From positions 1-36,486 of the forward strand of contig NZ_SMKU01000057.1 in the NCBI RefSeq assembly GCF_004349215.1: 36,486 bases of DNA, given 5' to 3'. Each line of letters starts with the position of its first letter. Within the stretch, counting starts at the first letter, position 1. Shown here piece after piece: positions 1 through 8,680 of the stretch. The DNA is from Actinomadura rubrisoli. GTDB lineage: Bacteria > Actinomycetota > Actinomycetes > Streptosporangiales > Streptosporangiaceae. A model generated the notes under the pieces. It had not been told where the DNA came from and did not search any database. It saw only the letters and a list, made by a program, of their open reading frames with translations. The translations under genes and the position numbers were made by a program.

Positions 1-958
1 GTGGTGCACCGGGCGGTGTTCCGGGTGGGGCGAGCGGTGGGGCGGCGGTGGCGGGGATGCCCGCGTGGTACTCGACCGTGTCGCCGGTGAGGCGCATGAA
101 CGCCTCCTCCAGGGACGGCTGGACGGTCGCCAGCTCGTGGAGCCGCAGGGCGTTGTCGGCGGCCAGGTCGCCGATCTCCGCCGCGTGCGCCCCGTACACG
201 AGGAGGGAGCCGTCCGGGCCGGTCTCGGCTCGGCGCCCGCTCGCGGCCAGGAGGCGGTACAGCTCGCCGGCCTGCGGCGACCGGACGCGGACGTGGCTGG
301 TGGCGTTGGCGTCGATGAACTCCCGCACACCGGTGTCGGCGAGGATCCGGCCGCGCCCGATGACGACCAGGTGGTCGGCGGTGAGCGCCATCTCCGACAT
401 CAGGTGGCTGGACACGAAGACGGTGCGGCCCTCCTGCGCGAGCCGCCGCATCAGGTTGCGGATCCAGAGGATGCCCTCGGGGTCCAGGCCGTTCACGGGC
501 TCGTCGAACATCAGCACGCCCGGGTCGCCGAGCAGCGCGCCCGCGATGCCGAGCCTCTGGCCCATGCCGAGCGAGAACCCCTTGGACGGCTTCTTCGCGA
601 CGCTCTGCAGGCCGACGAGCGCCAGCACCTCGTCCACGCGGCGCTTCGGGATGCCGTTGCTCTGGGCGAGGCAGAGCAGGTGGTTGCGGGCGCTGCGCCC
701 GCCGTGCACGGCCTTGGCGTCCAGCAGCGCGCCGACCTCGCGCAGCGGCGCGCCGAGCGAGCGGTAGCGGCGGCCGTTGACGGTGACGTCGCCGGACGTC
801 GGACGGTCCAGGCCGAGGATCATCCGCATCGTGGTCGACTTCCCGGCCCCGTTCGGGCCGAGGAACCCGGTCACCCGCCCCGGCAGGACGGTGAACGCGG
901 CCTGGTCGACGGCGGTCTTGTGCCCGAACCTCTTGGTCAGCCCCCGCGCCTTGATCAT
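1..958 (-). CDS. ABC transporter ATP-binding protein, C-terminus cut by the window edge
   Basis: Reading leftwards from an ATG at 958, the frame stays open to the window edge (319 codons, no stop), so the C-terminus is missing. The translation has a complete ATPase core: Walker A GPNGAGKST near residue 35, an LGMGQ signature in place of LSGGQ, Walker B LMFDEPVNGLDPEG, and the switch histidine in SSHLMSEM. The architecture matches the drug/bacitracin-type ABC-2 ATPases (DrrA/BcrA-like), which pair with a separate permease at the inner face of the membrane. That permease would be expected just left of the window. AGGAG lies 4 bases before the ATG. The residues after about 300 are rich in Pro and Ala and resemble a disordered tail. 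The substrate cannot be read from the sequence. Family assignment is firm; an export role is inferred. Confidence 0.9.
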   Translation of the reverse strand, partial: MIKARGLTKRFGHKTAVDQAAFTVLPGRVTGFLGPNGAGKSTTMRMILGLDRPTSGDVTVNGRRYRSLGAPLREVGALLDAKAVHGGRSARNHLLCLAQSNGIPKRRVDEVLALVGLQSVAKKPSKGFSLGMGQRLGIAGALLGDPGVLMFDEPVNGLDPEGILWIRNLMRRLAQEGRTVFVSSHLMSEMALTADHLVVIGRGRILADTGVREFIDANATSHVRVRSPQAGELYRLLAASGRRAETGPDGSLLVYGAHAAEIGDLAADNALRLHELATVQPSLEEAFMRLTGDTVEYHAGIPATAAPPLAPPGTPPGAP

Positions 959-997
959 GAACTCCTGATACCGGACGGCCCGGGCCCGGAAACGGCG

Positions 998-1043
998 ACG
1001 GCGGGCACCCGGGGCCGAATTTCACCCGGGGATTGCCCGCCGT
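998..1043 (-). terminator. Intrinsic-type hairpin downstream of the FKBP gene
   Basis: The 10-bp arms ACGGCGGGCA (998-1007) and TGCCCGCCGT (1034-1043) are perfectly complementary, and CCCGGG at 1008-1013 can pair with CCCGGG at 1025-1030 inside them. The hairpin lies just after the minus-strand FKBP stop and before the minus-strand ABC gene. There is no strong T-run, as is common in high-GC actinomycetes, so termination is inferred from position and stem strength. Confidence 0.55.
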
Positions 1044-1057
1044 TGGCGCCTGCGGAG

Positions 1058-1432
1058 TTAGTTCACGCCTACCAGGTCGACCACGAAGATGAGCGTCTCG
1101 CCGGGCTTGATGGCGGGGCTCGGGCTGCGGTCGCCGTAGGCGAGGTGCGGCGGGATGACCAGCTTGCGGCGGCCGCCGACCTTCATGCCGGCGATGCCCA
1201 TGTCCCAGCCCTTGATGACGCGGCCGGCGCCGAGCGGGAAGTCGAACGTGCCGCCGCGGTTCCAGGACGCGTCGAACTCCTCGCCGGTGGACCAGGAGAC
1301 CCCGACGTAGTGCATCGACACGTTCGAGCCCTTGGCGGCCTCGGGGCCGTCGCCCTCGGAGATGTCGGTGATGTCGAGGTACGTGGGCGGCTGGCCCTCG
1401 GGGAAGTCGATCTCGGGGCGTTCAAGCGCCAT
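1058..1432 (-). CDS. FKBP-type peptidyl-prolyl cis-trans isomerase
   Basis: This 124-residue protein is a single FKBP domain with no signal peptide or membrane segment, so it should be a cytoplasmic prolyl isomerase acting in protein folding. Recognisable FKBP blocks are MHYVGVSWSTGEEFDASW near residues 40-57, GAGRVIKGWDMGIAGMKVGG near 68-87, IPPHLAYGDR near 92-101, and the closing strand TLIFVVDLVGV. The length and the short charged N-terminus match the small actinobacterial FKBPs. It is transcribed divergently from hyuA, with about 140 bp between starts. A TAGGCT -10-like box lies at 1483-1478 on the minus strand. A strong hairpin follows the stop. Client proteins are unknown. Confidence 0.92.
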   Translation of the reverse strand: MALERPEIDFPEGQPPTYLDITDISEGDGPEAAKGSNVSMHYVGVSWSTGEEFDASWNRGGTFDFPLGAGRVIKGWDMGIAGMKVGGRRKLVIPPHLAYGDRSPSPAIKPGETLIFVVDLVGVN

Positions 1433-1558
1433 GAACGGGCTCCAACGGGTCGTCGTCAGGTCGGGTTTACGCCGCTCAGCCTAACGGCACGCCCGGCTAC
1501 GAAAGAACGACCGCCCCGTTGGCAGGTTGCGACGGTTCCGCAGGTGGACGGTGTCCGG

Positions 1559-1564
1559 TAGACC
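1559..1564 (+). promoter_or_regulatory. Possible -10 element of hyuA (leaderless)
   Basis: TAGACC ends 7 bases before the ATG at 1572. This is the spacing seen for leaderless actinobacterial mRNAs, though the last base is C rather than the preferred T. No convincing -35 is visible. It supports the ATG at 1572 over an upstream GTG at 1527. Confidence 0.3.
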
Positions 1565-1571
1565 CTTGGTC

Positions 1572-3614
1572 ATGGGACGGCGGCTGCGGATCGGGATCGA
1601 CACGGGCGGGACGTTCACCGACGTCGTCGCGCTGGACGAGGACACGGGCGAGATCGTCACGACCAAGACGCCCTCGACGCCCGCCGACCCGGCGGAGGGG
1701 TTCGCGGACGGGGCGGGCAAGGCGCTGCGGCTGGCGGGCGCGGAGCCGGGCGACGTGGCGGCGCTGTGCCACGGCACGACCGTCGCGACGAACCGGCTGC
1801 TGGAGGACCGCGTCGACGGCCTCGGGCTCGTCACCACCGAGGGGTTCGAGGCGATCCTGGAGATCGCGCGGCAGAGCGTCCCGGACGGCTACGGCAACAG
1901 CTACTTCTGGGTGAAGCCGCCGCGGATCGTCCCGGTGCACCGGGTGCGGACGGTCGGAGGGCGGCTCGACCACACGGGCGCGGAGCTGCGGCCGTTCGAC
2001 GAGGCGTCCGCGGTCGCGGCGGCCCGATGGTTCCGGGACGAGGGCGTCCGCGCGATCGGCGTGTGCCTCCTGCACTCCTACGCCGACCCGGCGCACGAGC
2101 TGGCGATGCGGGAGGTGCTGCGGCGCGAGCATCCGGACGCGGTGGTGTCGCTGTCGTGCGAGGTGCTGCGGGAGTACCGCGAGTACGAGCGGGCGGTGAC
2201 GACGCTCGTGGACGCCGCGGTGAAGCCCGCCATGAACGGCTACCTGGCGCGGATCACCGAGCGCGCCCCGTCGCGGCTGCTGGTGATGAAGAGCAACGGC
2301 GGCGTCCTGTCGGCGGACGAGGTCGCCCGGCAGCCGATCACGACGGTGCTGTCGGGCCCGGCCGCCGGGGCGCTCGGCGCGGCGTTCGTCGTCGCGCGCA
2401 GCGGGCACGGCTCGGTCGTGACGCTGGACGGCGGCGGGACGTCCACGGACGTGGCGGTCGTGCTGGACGGCGAGCCGACGCTCACCACCGAGGGCGCGAT
2501 CGGCCGTCACCCCGTCAAGATCCCGATGATCGACATCGTGACGGTCGGAGCGGGCGGCGGGTCGGTCGCGTGGCGCTCGGCCGAGGGCGCGCTGAAGGTC
2601 GGGCCGCGCAGCGCCGGGGCCGACCCGGGCCCGCTCTGCTACGGGCGGGGCGGCGCCGAGGTCACGGTGACCGACGCCCACGCCGTCCTCGGGCGGATCC
2701 CGCCGCACCTGCTCGGCGGCGAGGTGCCCCTGGACGTGGACGCGGCGCGCGCGGGGCTGGCGGCCCTCGCCGCGGACCTCGGCCTGAAGGCCGAGCGCGC
2801 CGCCGCCGGGATCCTGGAGATCTCGGCGTGGAACCAGGCCAACGCCATCCGCCAGATCACGGTGCGGCGGGGCCTGGACGTCCGCGACTACCCGCTCGTC
2901 GCGTTCGGCGGCTCGGGACCGCTGCTCGCGTGCCGCCTGCTGGACGTCCTCGGCCTGCCCGCCGCCGTGATCCCGGAGAACCCGGGCAACCTGTCGGCGT
3001 TCGGGCTGCTCACGGTGGACGTGCGGAACGACTACGTCCGGACCAGGGTCGTCCGCGACGCCGAACTGGATCCCGCGCTGCTCGGCGAGGTCTTCGCGGA
3101 CCTGGAGGACGAGGCCGCCGGGGCCCTCGCCCGCGAGGGGTTCGGCCGCGACCTGCGCCGCTTCGCCCGCTCCGCCGACCTGCGCTACTACGGGCAGGCG
3201 TTCGAGGTGCGGGTGCCCGCCCCGGCCGGCGCGCCGGACGCGGCGTTCCGCGCGGAGGTCGTGCGCCGCTTCCACGACGAGCACGAGGCCCTGTACGGCT
3301 ACTGCCACCGCGGCGACGCCCGGCATCCCGTCGAGTGGGTGAACCTCCGCGTCTCGGGCATCGGCCCGATCACCCGGCCCCGGCTGCGCGAGCGCCCACC
3401 GGGGGACGGCGACACGTCCCGCTCCCGCACCGGAACGCGCCGGGTCTACTTCGACGCGTGGGAGGACGCGGCCGTCCACCGGCGGGAGCGGCTGGCGCCC
3501 GGCGACGTCCTGCACGGCCCGGCCGTGATCGAGGAGTTCGGCTCCACGCTCCCGCTGCATCCCGGATTCCGGGCACGGCTGGACGGCTACGGGAACCTGG
3601 TGGTGACGCGGTGA
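1572..3614 (+). CDS. hyuA: Hydantoinase/oxoprolinase family protein, subunit A (HyuA-like)
   Basis: This 680-residue protein belongs to the HyuA/oxoprolinase-N and hydantoinase-A family. It opens with the ASKHA phosphate-binding motif GIDTGGTFTD at residues 7-16 and carries a second nucleotide-fold block, TLDGGGTSTDVAVV, near residue 285. CHGTTVATNRLLE near residue 65 is also typical. Family members use ATP to phosphorylate or activate a substrate (cyclic amides such as hydantoins or 5-oxoproline, or ketones in acetone/acetophenone carboxylases) with a B subunit. hyuB follows with a GTGA 4-bp overlap, so the two should be translationally coupled and form one complex. I chose the ATG at 1572 because the motif should lie within about 10 residues of the start. 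Family is certain; substrate is unknown, and nearby CoA-activating genes favour a carboxylase-type or imide role only weakly. Confidence 0.88.
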   Translation: MGRRLRIGIDTGGTFTDVVALDEDTGEIVTTKTPSTPADPAEGFADGAGKALRLAGAEPGDVAALCHGTTVATNRLLEDRVDGLGLVTTEGFEAILEIARQSVPDGYGNSYFWVKPPRIVPVHRVRTVGGRLDHTGAELRPFDEASAVAAARWFRDEGVRAIGVCLLHSYADPAHELAMREVLRREHPDAVVSLSCEVLREYREYERAVTTLVDAAVKPAMNGYLARITERAPSRLLVMKSNGGVLSADEVARQPITTVLSGPAAGALGAAFVVARSGHGSVVTLDGGGTSTDVAVVLDGEPTLTTEGAIGRHPVKIPMIDIVTVGAGGGSVAWRSAEGALKVGPRSAGADPGPLCYGRGGAEVTVTDAHAVLGRIPPHLLGGEVPLDVDAARAGLAALAADLGLKAERAAAGILEISAWNQANAIRQITVRRGLDVRDYPLVAFGGSGPLLACRLLDVLGLPAAVIPENPGNLSAFGLLTVDVRNDYVRTRVVRDAELDPALLGEVFADLEDEAAGALAREGFGRDLRRFARSADLRYYGQAFEVRVPAPAGAPDAAFRAEVVRRFHDEHEALYGYCHRGDARHPVEWVNLRVSGIGPITRPRLRERPPGDGDTSRSRTGTRRVYFDAWEDAAVHRRERLAPGDVLHGPAVIEEFGSTLPLHPGFRARLDGYGNLVVTR

Positions 3615-5443
3615 CCGGCGACCCGATCCTGCTGGAGATCGTCGAGGGCACCCTGGCCTCGGTGGAGCGCGAGGTGGAGGAGGCCATCGCCCGGACGGCC
3701 CGCTCCCCGATGATCCGGGACGCGCACGACTTCCGCGCGGGCATCCACGACCGGCGGCTCCGCAAGCTGACCGGCCGCTCCTACTCGGCGCTCGTGCAGC
3801 CGATCGCCCGCGACTTCCCGCCGGCGCAGATGCGTCCGGGCGATGTGTTCTTCCACAACGACGTGTACCTGTCCGAGGGCGGCATCGGCCACCTGCCCGA
3901 CCTGTGCGTCACGGTCCCGGTGTTCCACGACGGTGAGGTGGTCGCGTTCGTCCAGGCGTTCGGCCACCACGACGACATCGGCGGCGCCGTCCCCGGCTCG
4001 ATGCCGAGCCACGCCCGCAGCGCGTTCGAGGAGGGGCTGATGGTCCCCCCGATCAAACTCTGGGATCAGGGGGTGCCCAACGAGGCGGCGCTGCGCATCA
4101 TGACCCGCAACTCGCGCATGCCCGACTCCCTCGCCGGCGACCTGGACGCCGAGTGCTCGGCCTGCCTGATGGGCGCCCGGCGGCTCGGCGAGCTGTTCGC
4201 CCGCTACGGCCGCGCCGCCGTGGAGACCTGCTTCGACGCCGTCATCGACCGGACGACGGAGACGTTCCGCCGCGAGCTCCTCGCCAAGATCCCGGACGGG
4301 ACGTTCGTCTGGGAGGACTACGCCGAGCACGACGGCGTCGACCCGCCCCGCCTGCACGCCCAGCGCATCACCCTCACCGTCGACAAGGCGGCGGACGTCC
4401 CGCTCGTCATCGACTTCACCGGCACCTCGCCGCAGGCCAAGGGGCCCATCAACCACGCGGGCGACTACGCCGGCGGCGTGTTCCTGAAGAAGTGGCTGGC
4501 GCCCGTCCTGCGGAACCTGGCCGACAGCCCCGAGCGGGCCGCCGAGCTGGACGTCAACGAGGGCGTCGTGCCGCTCATCGAGATGCGCTTCCCCGGGAAG
4601 GGCACGCTCCTGACCCCGGTCTTCCCGGCCCCGACGAACGCGCGCACGTTCGTCATCCTGCGCCTGCTCGGCGTCCTCGCCGGGGTGCTGGCCAAGGCCA
4701 CCGGCGGCCGGATGCCCGCCGACCAGGAGACCATCCGCTACACCGGCGTGTACGGGGAGGACGACCGCGGCCCGTACCTCATGCGGGAGGTCCTCGGCGG
4801 CGGCTCCGGCGGCCGCCCCTACGCCGACGGGGAGGACACCATCCACGTCGTCCCCGACTCCCGCAACATCCCGGCGGAGTTCGCCGAGGCCCGCTGGCCG
4901 TTCATCGTCGAGCGCCTCGGCCTCGCCGTCGACTCGGGCGGGCCGGGCGAGCACCGCGGCGGCCTCGGCTACGACAAGCACCTGCGCATGCTCCGCGACG
5001 CCCGCTACATGTCGATCGCCGACCGCTCGATCCTGTCCTGCTGGGGCGTCAACGGCGGCCGCGCGGGACGTCCCTTCCGCGTCGACATCGACGGCGAGGA
5101 GATGGAGGGCCTCGTCGACGCCCATCCGGTGCGCGCGGGCCAGGTCATCCGCATCCGCACGACGGGGGGCGGCGGCTGGGGCGACCCTCTGGACCGGGCC
5201 ACGTCCCGCGTGGCCGACGACGTCCGCGACGGGAAGGTCTCGGCACAGGGCGCGCTGGACGACTACGGAGTCGTCCTGGACGACGGAACCCCGGACGAAG
5301 CGGCGACGGCTGCCCTGCGCGCGCACCTACGCGCCGAGCGCGCCCCCACGCCCTTCTTCGACCGAGGCCCCGGCTACACCGAACTCTCCGGCGGCCGCCC
5401 CTCCGCCGACGTCGACTTCCTGGACGACGAAGCTCCGGGGTAG
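3611..5443 (+). CDS. hyuB: Hydantoinase B / oxoprolinase family protein (HyuB-like)
   Basis: This 610-residue protein starts at a GTG overlapping the hyuA stop (GTGA). It is full length for the hydantoinase-B family. The N-terminus PILLEIVEGTLASVEREVEE is the usual opening. Further family blocks are the His-rich FGHHDDIGG near residue 117, DFTGTSPQAKGPIN near 270-283, and SGGPGEHRGGLG with a glycine-rich TTGGGGWGDP in the C-terminal third. With HyuA it should form the ATP-dependent hydrolase or carboxylase complex. The last 70 bp run into the 3' end of the convergent P-loop gene, so the two transcripts can form antisense duplex there. Family is firm and substrate is not determined. Confidence 0.88.
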   Translation: MTGDPILLEIVEGTLASVEREVEEAIARTARSPMIRDAHDFRAGIHDRRLRKLTGRSYSALVQPIARDFPPAQMRPGDVFFHNDVYLSEGGIGHLPDLCVTVPVFHDGEVVAFVQAFGHHDDIGGAVPGSMPSHARSAFEEGLMVPPIKLWDQGVPNEAALRIMTRNSRMPDSLAGDLDAECSACLMGARRLGELFARYGRAAVETCFDAVIDRTTETFRRELLAKIPDGTFVWEDYAEHDGVDPPRLHAQRITLTVDKAADVPLVIDFTGTSPQAKGPINHAGDYAGGVFLKKWLAPVLRNLADSPERAAELDVNEGVVPLIEMRFPGKGTLLTPVFPAPTNARTFVILRLLGVLAGVLAKATGGRMPADQETIRYTGVYGEDDRGPYLMREVLGGGSGGRPYADGEDTIHVVPDSRNIPAEFAEARWPFIVERLGLAVDSGGPGEHRGGLGYDKHLRMLRDARYMSIADRSILSCWGVNGGRAGRPFRVDIDGEEMEGLVDAHPVRAGQVIRIRTTGGGGWGDPLDRATSRVADDVRDGKVSAQGALDDYGVVLDDGTPDEAATAALRAHLRAERAPTPFFDRGPGYTELSGGRPSADVDFLDDEAPG

Positions 5444-6042
5444 GCGTGGAAGCGGCGGGACGTGAAGGCGGCACCGTCCACGAGGAGGTCCGCGCGGCAC
5501 CTGGTGGCGTCGGCGGCGAACAGGGCCGTCTCGCGGGTGCCCCACTCGTCCCATGCGGACGCGTACTCGGGGCCGTCGCGGTCGAGGGCGCGGGCGCGGC
5601 GGAGGTCGCGGGGCGCGTCGATCCAGACGCGGTACGCGGCGGGCGACCCGGCCCAGGACGCGCCGACGCCCTCGACGATGAGGACGGGGGCGGGCGGGAC
5701 CTCCTCCGCGGGGCCGTAGCGGTCGCGGTGCCAGTCGTAGCGGCGCAGGAGGCCCGGACGGCCGTCCCGCAGCGGGTCGAGCACGGACGCCTGGAGCGGC
5801 TCCCACCAGGTGAGCGGATCGGCGTCCCAGGGCACGCGGAAGTCGTCCGAGCGGACGACCGGCGCGCCGACCAGGACGGCGGCCAGGTGGCCGGCGAAGG
5901 TGGACTTGCCAGCGCCGCTCGGGCCGTCGACCGCCACGAGCCGCACCGGGCCGCAGGACGGCGCGAGCGCGAGGAGCCGCGCGGCGAGCGCGGGATAGGT
6001 CCGCGCGGGGGCGGGCGGTGACGGGTCTCGCACGGACGGCAT
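5374..6042 (-). CDS. Uridine kinase-like P-loop NTPase
   Basis: This 222-residue cytoplasmic protein has a Walker A motif VDGPSGAGKST near residues 38-48, then SDDFRVPWD, where uridine and phosphoribulokinase-type kinases carry their acidic base. IVEGVGA near residue 120 is the family's Walker B-like strand. Actinobacterial genes of this type are usually annotated uridine kinase, but the length and the WDEWGTRETA C-terminal region do not fix the substrate. A nucleoside or another small molecule is possible. The gene converges on hyuB and overlaps its 3' end by 70 bp, and it diverges from the CoA-transferase with only 35 bp between starts. GGGAAG lies very close to the ATG, so a leaderless mRNA or a slightly later start is possible. 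Confidence 0.75.
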   Translation of the reverse strand: MPSVRDPSPPAPARTYPALAARLLALAPSCGPVRLVAVDGPSGAGKSTFAGHLAAVLVGAPVVRSDDFRVPWDADPLTWWEPLQASVLDPLRDGRPGLLRRYDWHRDRYGPAEEVPPAPVLIVEGVGASWAGSPAAYRVWIDAPRDLRRARALDRDGPEYASAWDEWGTRETALFAADATRCRADLLVDGAAFTSRRFHAYPGASSSRKSTSAEGRPPESSV

Positions 6043-6077
6043 ACTTCCCAGTGTCGGCCCCCCGAAGGAGGACGTCC

Positions 6078-7277
6078 TTGCCCGGTCCGCTCGAAGGCGT
6101 TGTGATCGTGGACCTCAGCCGCGTGGTGGCGGGCCCGCAGGCCACGATGGCGCTCGCGGACCTCGGCGCCCGGGTGATCAAGGTGGAGCGGCCCGGTACC
6201 GGCGACGAGACGCGCGGCTGGGGGCCGCCGTTCGCGGGCGAGGACCGGGTCAGCACCTACTACCTGTCGATCAACCGGAACAAGGAGTCGGTCACCCTCG
6301 ACCTGAAGTCGGACGAGGGGCGCGCGACCCTGGCCCGGCTGGTGCGGCGCGCCGACGTCCTCGTGGAGAACTTCCGGACGGGCGTGCTGGACCGGCTCGG
6401 CTTCCCCGTGGACCGGCTGCGCGCGCTGAACCCGGGCCTGATCGTCCTGTCGATCACCGGGTTCGGGCACGACGGCCCCGAGGGCGGGCGCCCCGGCTAC
6501 GACGCGATCGTGCAGGGCGAGGCGGGCATCATGAGCGTCACCGGGCCGCCGGGCACGCCGAGCAAGGTCGGGCTGTCGATCGCCGACATCCTCGCCGCGG
6601 GCAACGGCGTTGCCGGGGTCCTGGCCGCGCTGTACGAGCGGACCCGCACCGGCCGCGGGACGGTCGTCCGGACGTCGCTGCTGGCCTCGGTGGTCGGCGC
6701 CCACATGTTCCAGGGCACCCGCTGGACCGTGGCCGGGGACGTGCCCGAGTCGGTCGGCAACGACCATCCGTCCATCGCGCCCTACGGGACGTTCCGCTGC
6801 AAGGACGGCCAGATCCAGATCGGCGTCGCCAACCAGAACCTGTGGCGCACGTTCGCGCCGCTCGTGGACCTCGACCCGGACGACCCGCGCTACGCCACGA
6901 TCCCCGACCGGTCGGCGCGGCGCGCGGAGCTGACCGCCGACATCGAGCGGGCCCTGGCCCTCGGCACGCGCGACGCCTGGCTGGCGCGGCTGGGCGAGGC
7001 GGGCGTCCCGGCCGGGGCGATCCGTTCGATAGACGAGGTGTACACCTGGGACCAGACGCGCTCGCAGGGCCTGGTCATCGAGGTCGAGCACCCCACGCTC
7101 GGCCCGATCGAGCTGCCGGGGCCGCCGCTGCGCTTCGACGGCGCGCCGCCGCGCGGGCACACGGCGCCGCCGCTGCTGGGCGAGCACAACGACACCGTCC
7201 TGGCCTGGCTGGACGAGCTCGACGGGCTCGACGACAAGGACGGCATGGACGCCGGGGACCGGGAGAGGGGCGAGTGA
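6078..7277 (+). CDS. CaiB/BaiF (class III) CoA-transferase
   Basis: This 399-residue protein is a class III (formyl-CoA transferase/CaiB/BaiF) CoA-transferase, which moves CoA between carboxylic acids through an aspartyl-CoA thioester. The N-terminus PGPLEGVVIVDLSRVVAGPQ and LADLGARVIKVERPGTGDE are diagnostic. The catalytic aspartate should be D170 in SIADILAAG. I chose the TTG at 6078 because GAAGGAGG lies 6 bases upstream and the family starts just before the GPLxG motif. An earlier in-frame ATG would add about 20 non-conserved residues. The stop overlaps the next start by one base (TGATG), so it forms a two-gene unit with the MatB-like synthetase. Donor and acceptor acids are unknown; a dicarboxylate is suggested by that partner. 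Confidence 0.9.
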   Translation: MPGPLEGVVIVDLSRVVAGPQATMALADLGARVIKVERPGTGDETRGWGPPFAGEDRVSTYYLSINRNKESVTLDLKSDEGRATLARLVRRADVLVENFRTGVLDRLGFPVDRLRALNPGLIVLSITGFGHDGPEGGRPGYDAIVQGEAGIMSVTGPPGTPSKVGLSIADILAAGNGVAGVLAALYERTRTGRGTVVRTSLLASVVGAHMFQGTRWTVAGDVPESVGNDHPSIAPYGTFRCKDGQIQIGVANQNLWRTFAPLVDLDPDDPRYATIPDRSARRAELTADIERALALGTRDAWLARLGEAGVPAGAIRSIDEVYTWDQTRSQGLVIEVEHPTLGPIELPGPPLRFDGAPPRGHTAPPLLGEHNDTVLAWLDELDGLDDKDGMDAGDRERGE

Positions 7278-8668
7278 TGGATCTGCTCGGCGGGACGGGC
7301 GGCCCGGTGCGGGTCGCCGGCCGGGAGCTGGCGCGCGACGAGCTGCTCGGATGGGCGTGGTCGGTCGCCGCGGAGATCCGCGGCGCGGACGCCGTGGCCG
7401 TGCACGCCACGGCGAGCCTGGAGACGGTCGCGGCGGTGGCCGGGGCGATCCTCGCGGGCGTCCCCGTGGTGCCGGTCCCGCCCGACTCGGGGCCCGACGA
7501 GCGCGCGCACATCTTCGGCGACTCGGGCGCGTCCCTGCTGCTGGGCGCCGGCGGGCCGTCCGACGGGCCGCCCCTGGTGCCGGTGGACGGCCTGCCCCGC
7601 AACGGAGCGCAGGGACCGGCCGGCGCACCCGGCGACGCCACCGCGATGATCCTCTACACGAGCGGGACGACGGGCGCGCCGAAGGGCGTGCCGGTCTCGC
7701 GCGGCGCCATCGCCGCCGGGCTGGACGCGGTGGCCGAGGCGTGGGAGTGGACCCCGGACGACGTCCTGGTCCACGGCCTTCCCCTGTTCCACGTGCACGG
7801 CCTCGTCCTCGGCGTCCTGGGGCCGCTGCGGACCGGGTCGCCGCTCGTCCACACGGGACGGCCCAAGCCCGAGGCGTACGCGGCGGCGGCGCGGGACGGC
7901 GGGACCCTGTTCTTCGGCGTCCCCACCGTGTGGTCCAGGACGGCGGCGGACCCGTCCGCCGCCGGGGCCCTGCGCGGGGCGCGGCTGCTCGTCTCCGGCA
8001 GCGCGCCGCTCCCGGTGCCCGTCTTCGAGCGGCTCTACGAGCTGACCGGCCATCGCTCGGTCGAGCGGTACGGCATGACCGAGACCCTCATCACGCTGAG
8101 CGCGCGCGCCGGAGGCGACCGGCGTCCCGGATACGTCGGCACGCCGCTGCCCGGCGTCGAGGCCCGGCTGGCCGCCGAGGACGGCGCCCCGGTGCCCCCC
8201 GACGGGGAGACGCCGGGCGAACTGCACGTCCGCGGGCCGATGGTGTTCAAGGGGTACCTCAACCGGCCCGAGGCCACAGCGGCGTCGTTCACCGACGACG
8301 GCTGGTTCCGCACCGGGGACATCGCCGTCGCCGGCCCGGACGGCTGGTACCGCATCGTCGGGCGCGCGTCCACCGACCTGATCAAGAGCGGCGGCTACCG
8401 GATCGGCGCGGGCGAGGTCGAGAACGCGCTCCTCGCGCATCCGGCCGTCCGGGAGGCGGCCGTCCTCGGGACGCCCCACGCCGACCTGGGCGAGCAGGTG
8501 ACCGCGTACGTGGTCGCCGATGGCGTCGGGGAGCGGCAGCTCATCGACTTCGTCGCCGCGCGCCTGTCGGTGCACAAGCGCCCCCGCGCCGTCCACCTGG
8601 TCGACTCCCTGCCGCGCAACGCGATGGGCAAGGTGGTCAAGACCCGCCTCGCCGCCCCTTCACCGTGA
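7277..8668 (+). CDS. matB: Malonyl-CoA synthetase-like acyl-CoA ligase (MatB family)
   Basis: This 463-residue adenylate-forming enzyme has the AMP-binding P-loop ILYTSGTTGAPKGVP near residues 125-139, GLPLFHVHGLVLG, ERYGMTET, the FRTGDIA hinge region and STDLIKSGGYRIGAGEVE near the C-terminal domain. The short length and the blocks GLPLFHVHGLVLGVLGPLR, LIKSGGY and the final GK lysine in NAMGKVVK closely resemble Streptomyces MatB, which makes malonyl-CoA (or methylmalonyl-CoA) from the free diacid, ATP and CoA. The arginines in GGDRRPGYVG sit where MatB binds the distal carboxylate. Coupling to the CoA-transferase suggests joint handling of a dicarboxylic acid. Family membership is well supported from memory of the sequence; exact substrate is inferred. 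Confidence 0.82.
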   Translation: MDLLGGTGGPVRVAGRELARDELLGWAWSVAAEIRGADAVAVHATASLETVAAVAGAILAGVPVVPVPPDSGPDERAHIFGDSGASLLLGAGGPSDGPPLVPVDGLPRNGAQGPAGAPGDATAMILYTSGTTGAPKGVPVSRGAIAAGLDAVAEAWEWTPDDVLVHGLPLFHVHGLVLGVLGPLRTGSPLVHTGRPKPEAYAAAARDGGTLFFGVPTVWSRTAADPSAAGALRGARLLVSGSAPLPVPVFERLYELTGHRSVERYGMTETLITLSARAGGDRRPGYVGTPLPGVEARLAAEDGAPVPPDGETPGELHVRGPMVFKGYLNRPEATAASFTDDGWFRTGDIAVAGPDGWYRIVGRASTDLIKSGGYRIGAGEVENALLAHPAVREAAVLGTPHADLGEQVTAYVVADGVGERQLIDFVAARLSVHKRPRAVHLVDSLPRNAMGKVVKTRLAAPSP

Positions 8669-8680
8669 GCCGCGACGCGA

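Noticed and set aside
1497..3560. 687-codon open frame antisense to hyuA
   Set aside because: It mirrors hyuA codons in a very GC-rich gene, is rich in Arg/Gly/Val/Pro, and contains no recognisable motif. The same holds for long antisense frames at 3587-5326, 6890-8596, 10281-12773 and 13861-15879.
1766..3610. N-terminal extension of hyuB through hyuA
   Set aside because: The frame is open by composition only; the protein family begins at the GTG at 3611, which overlaps the hyuA stop.
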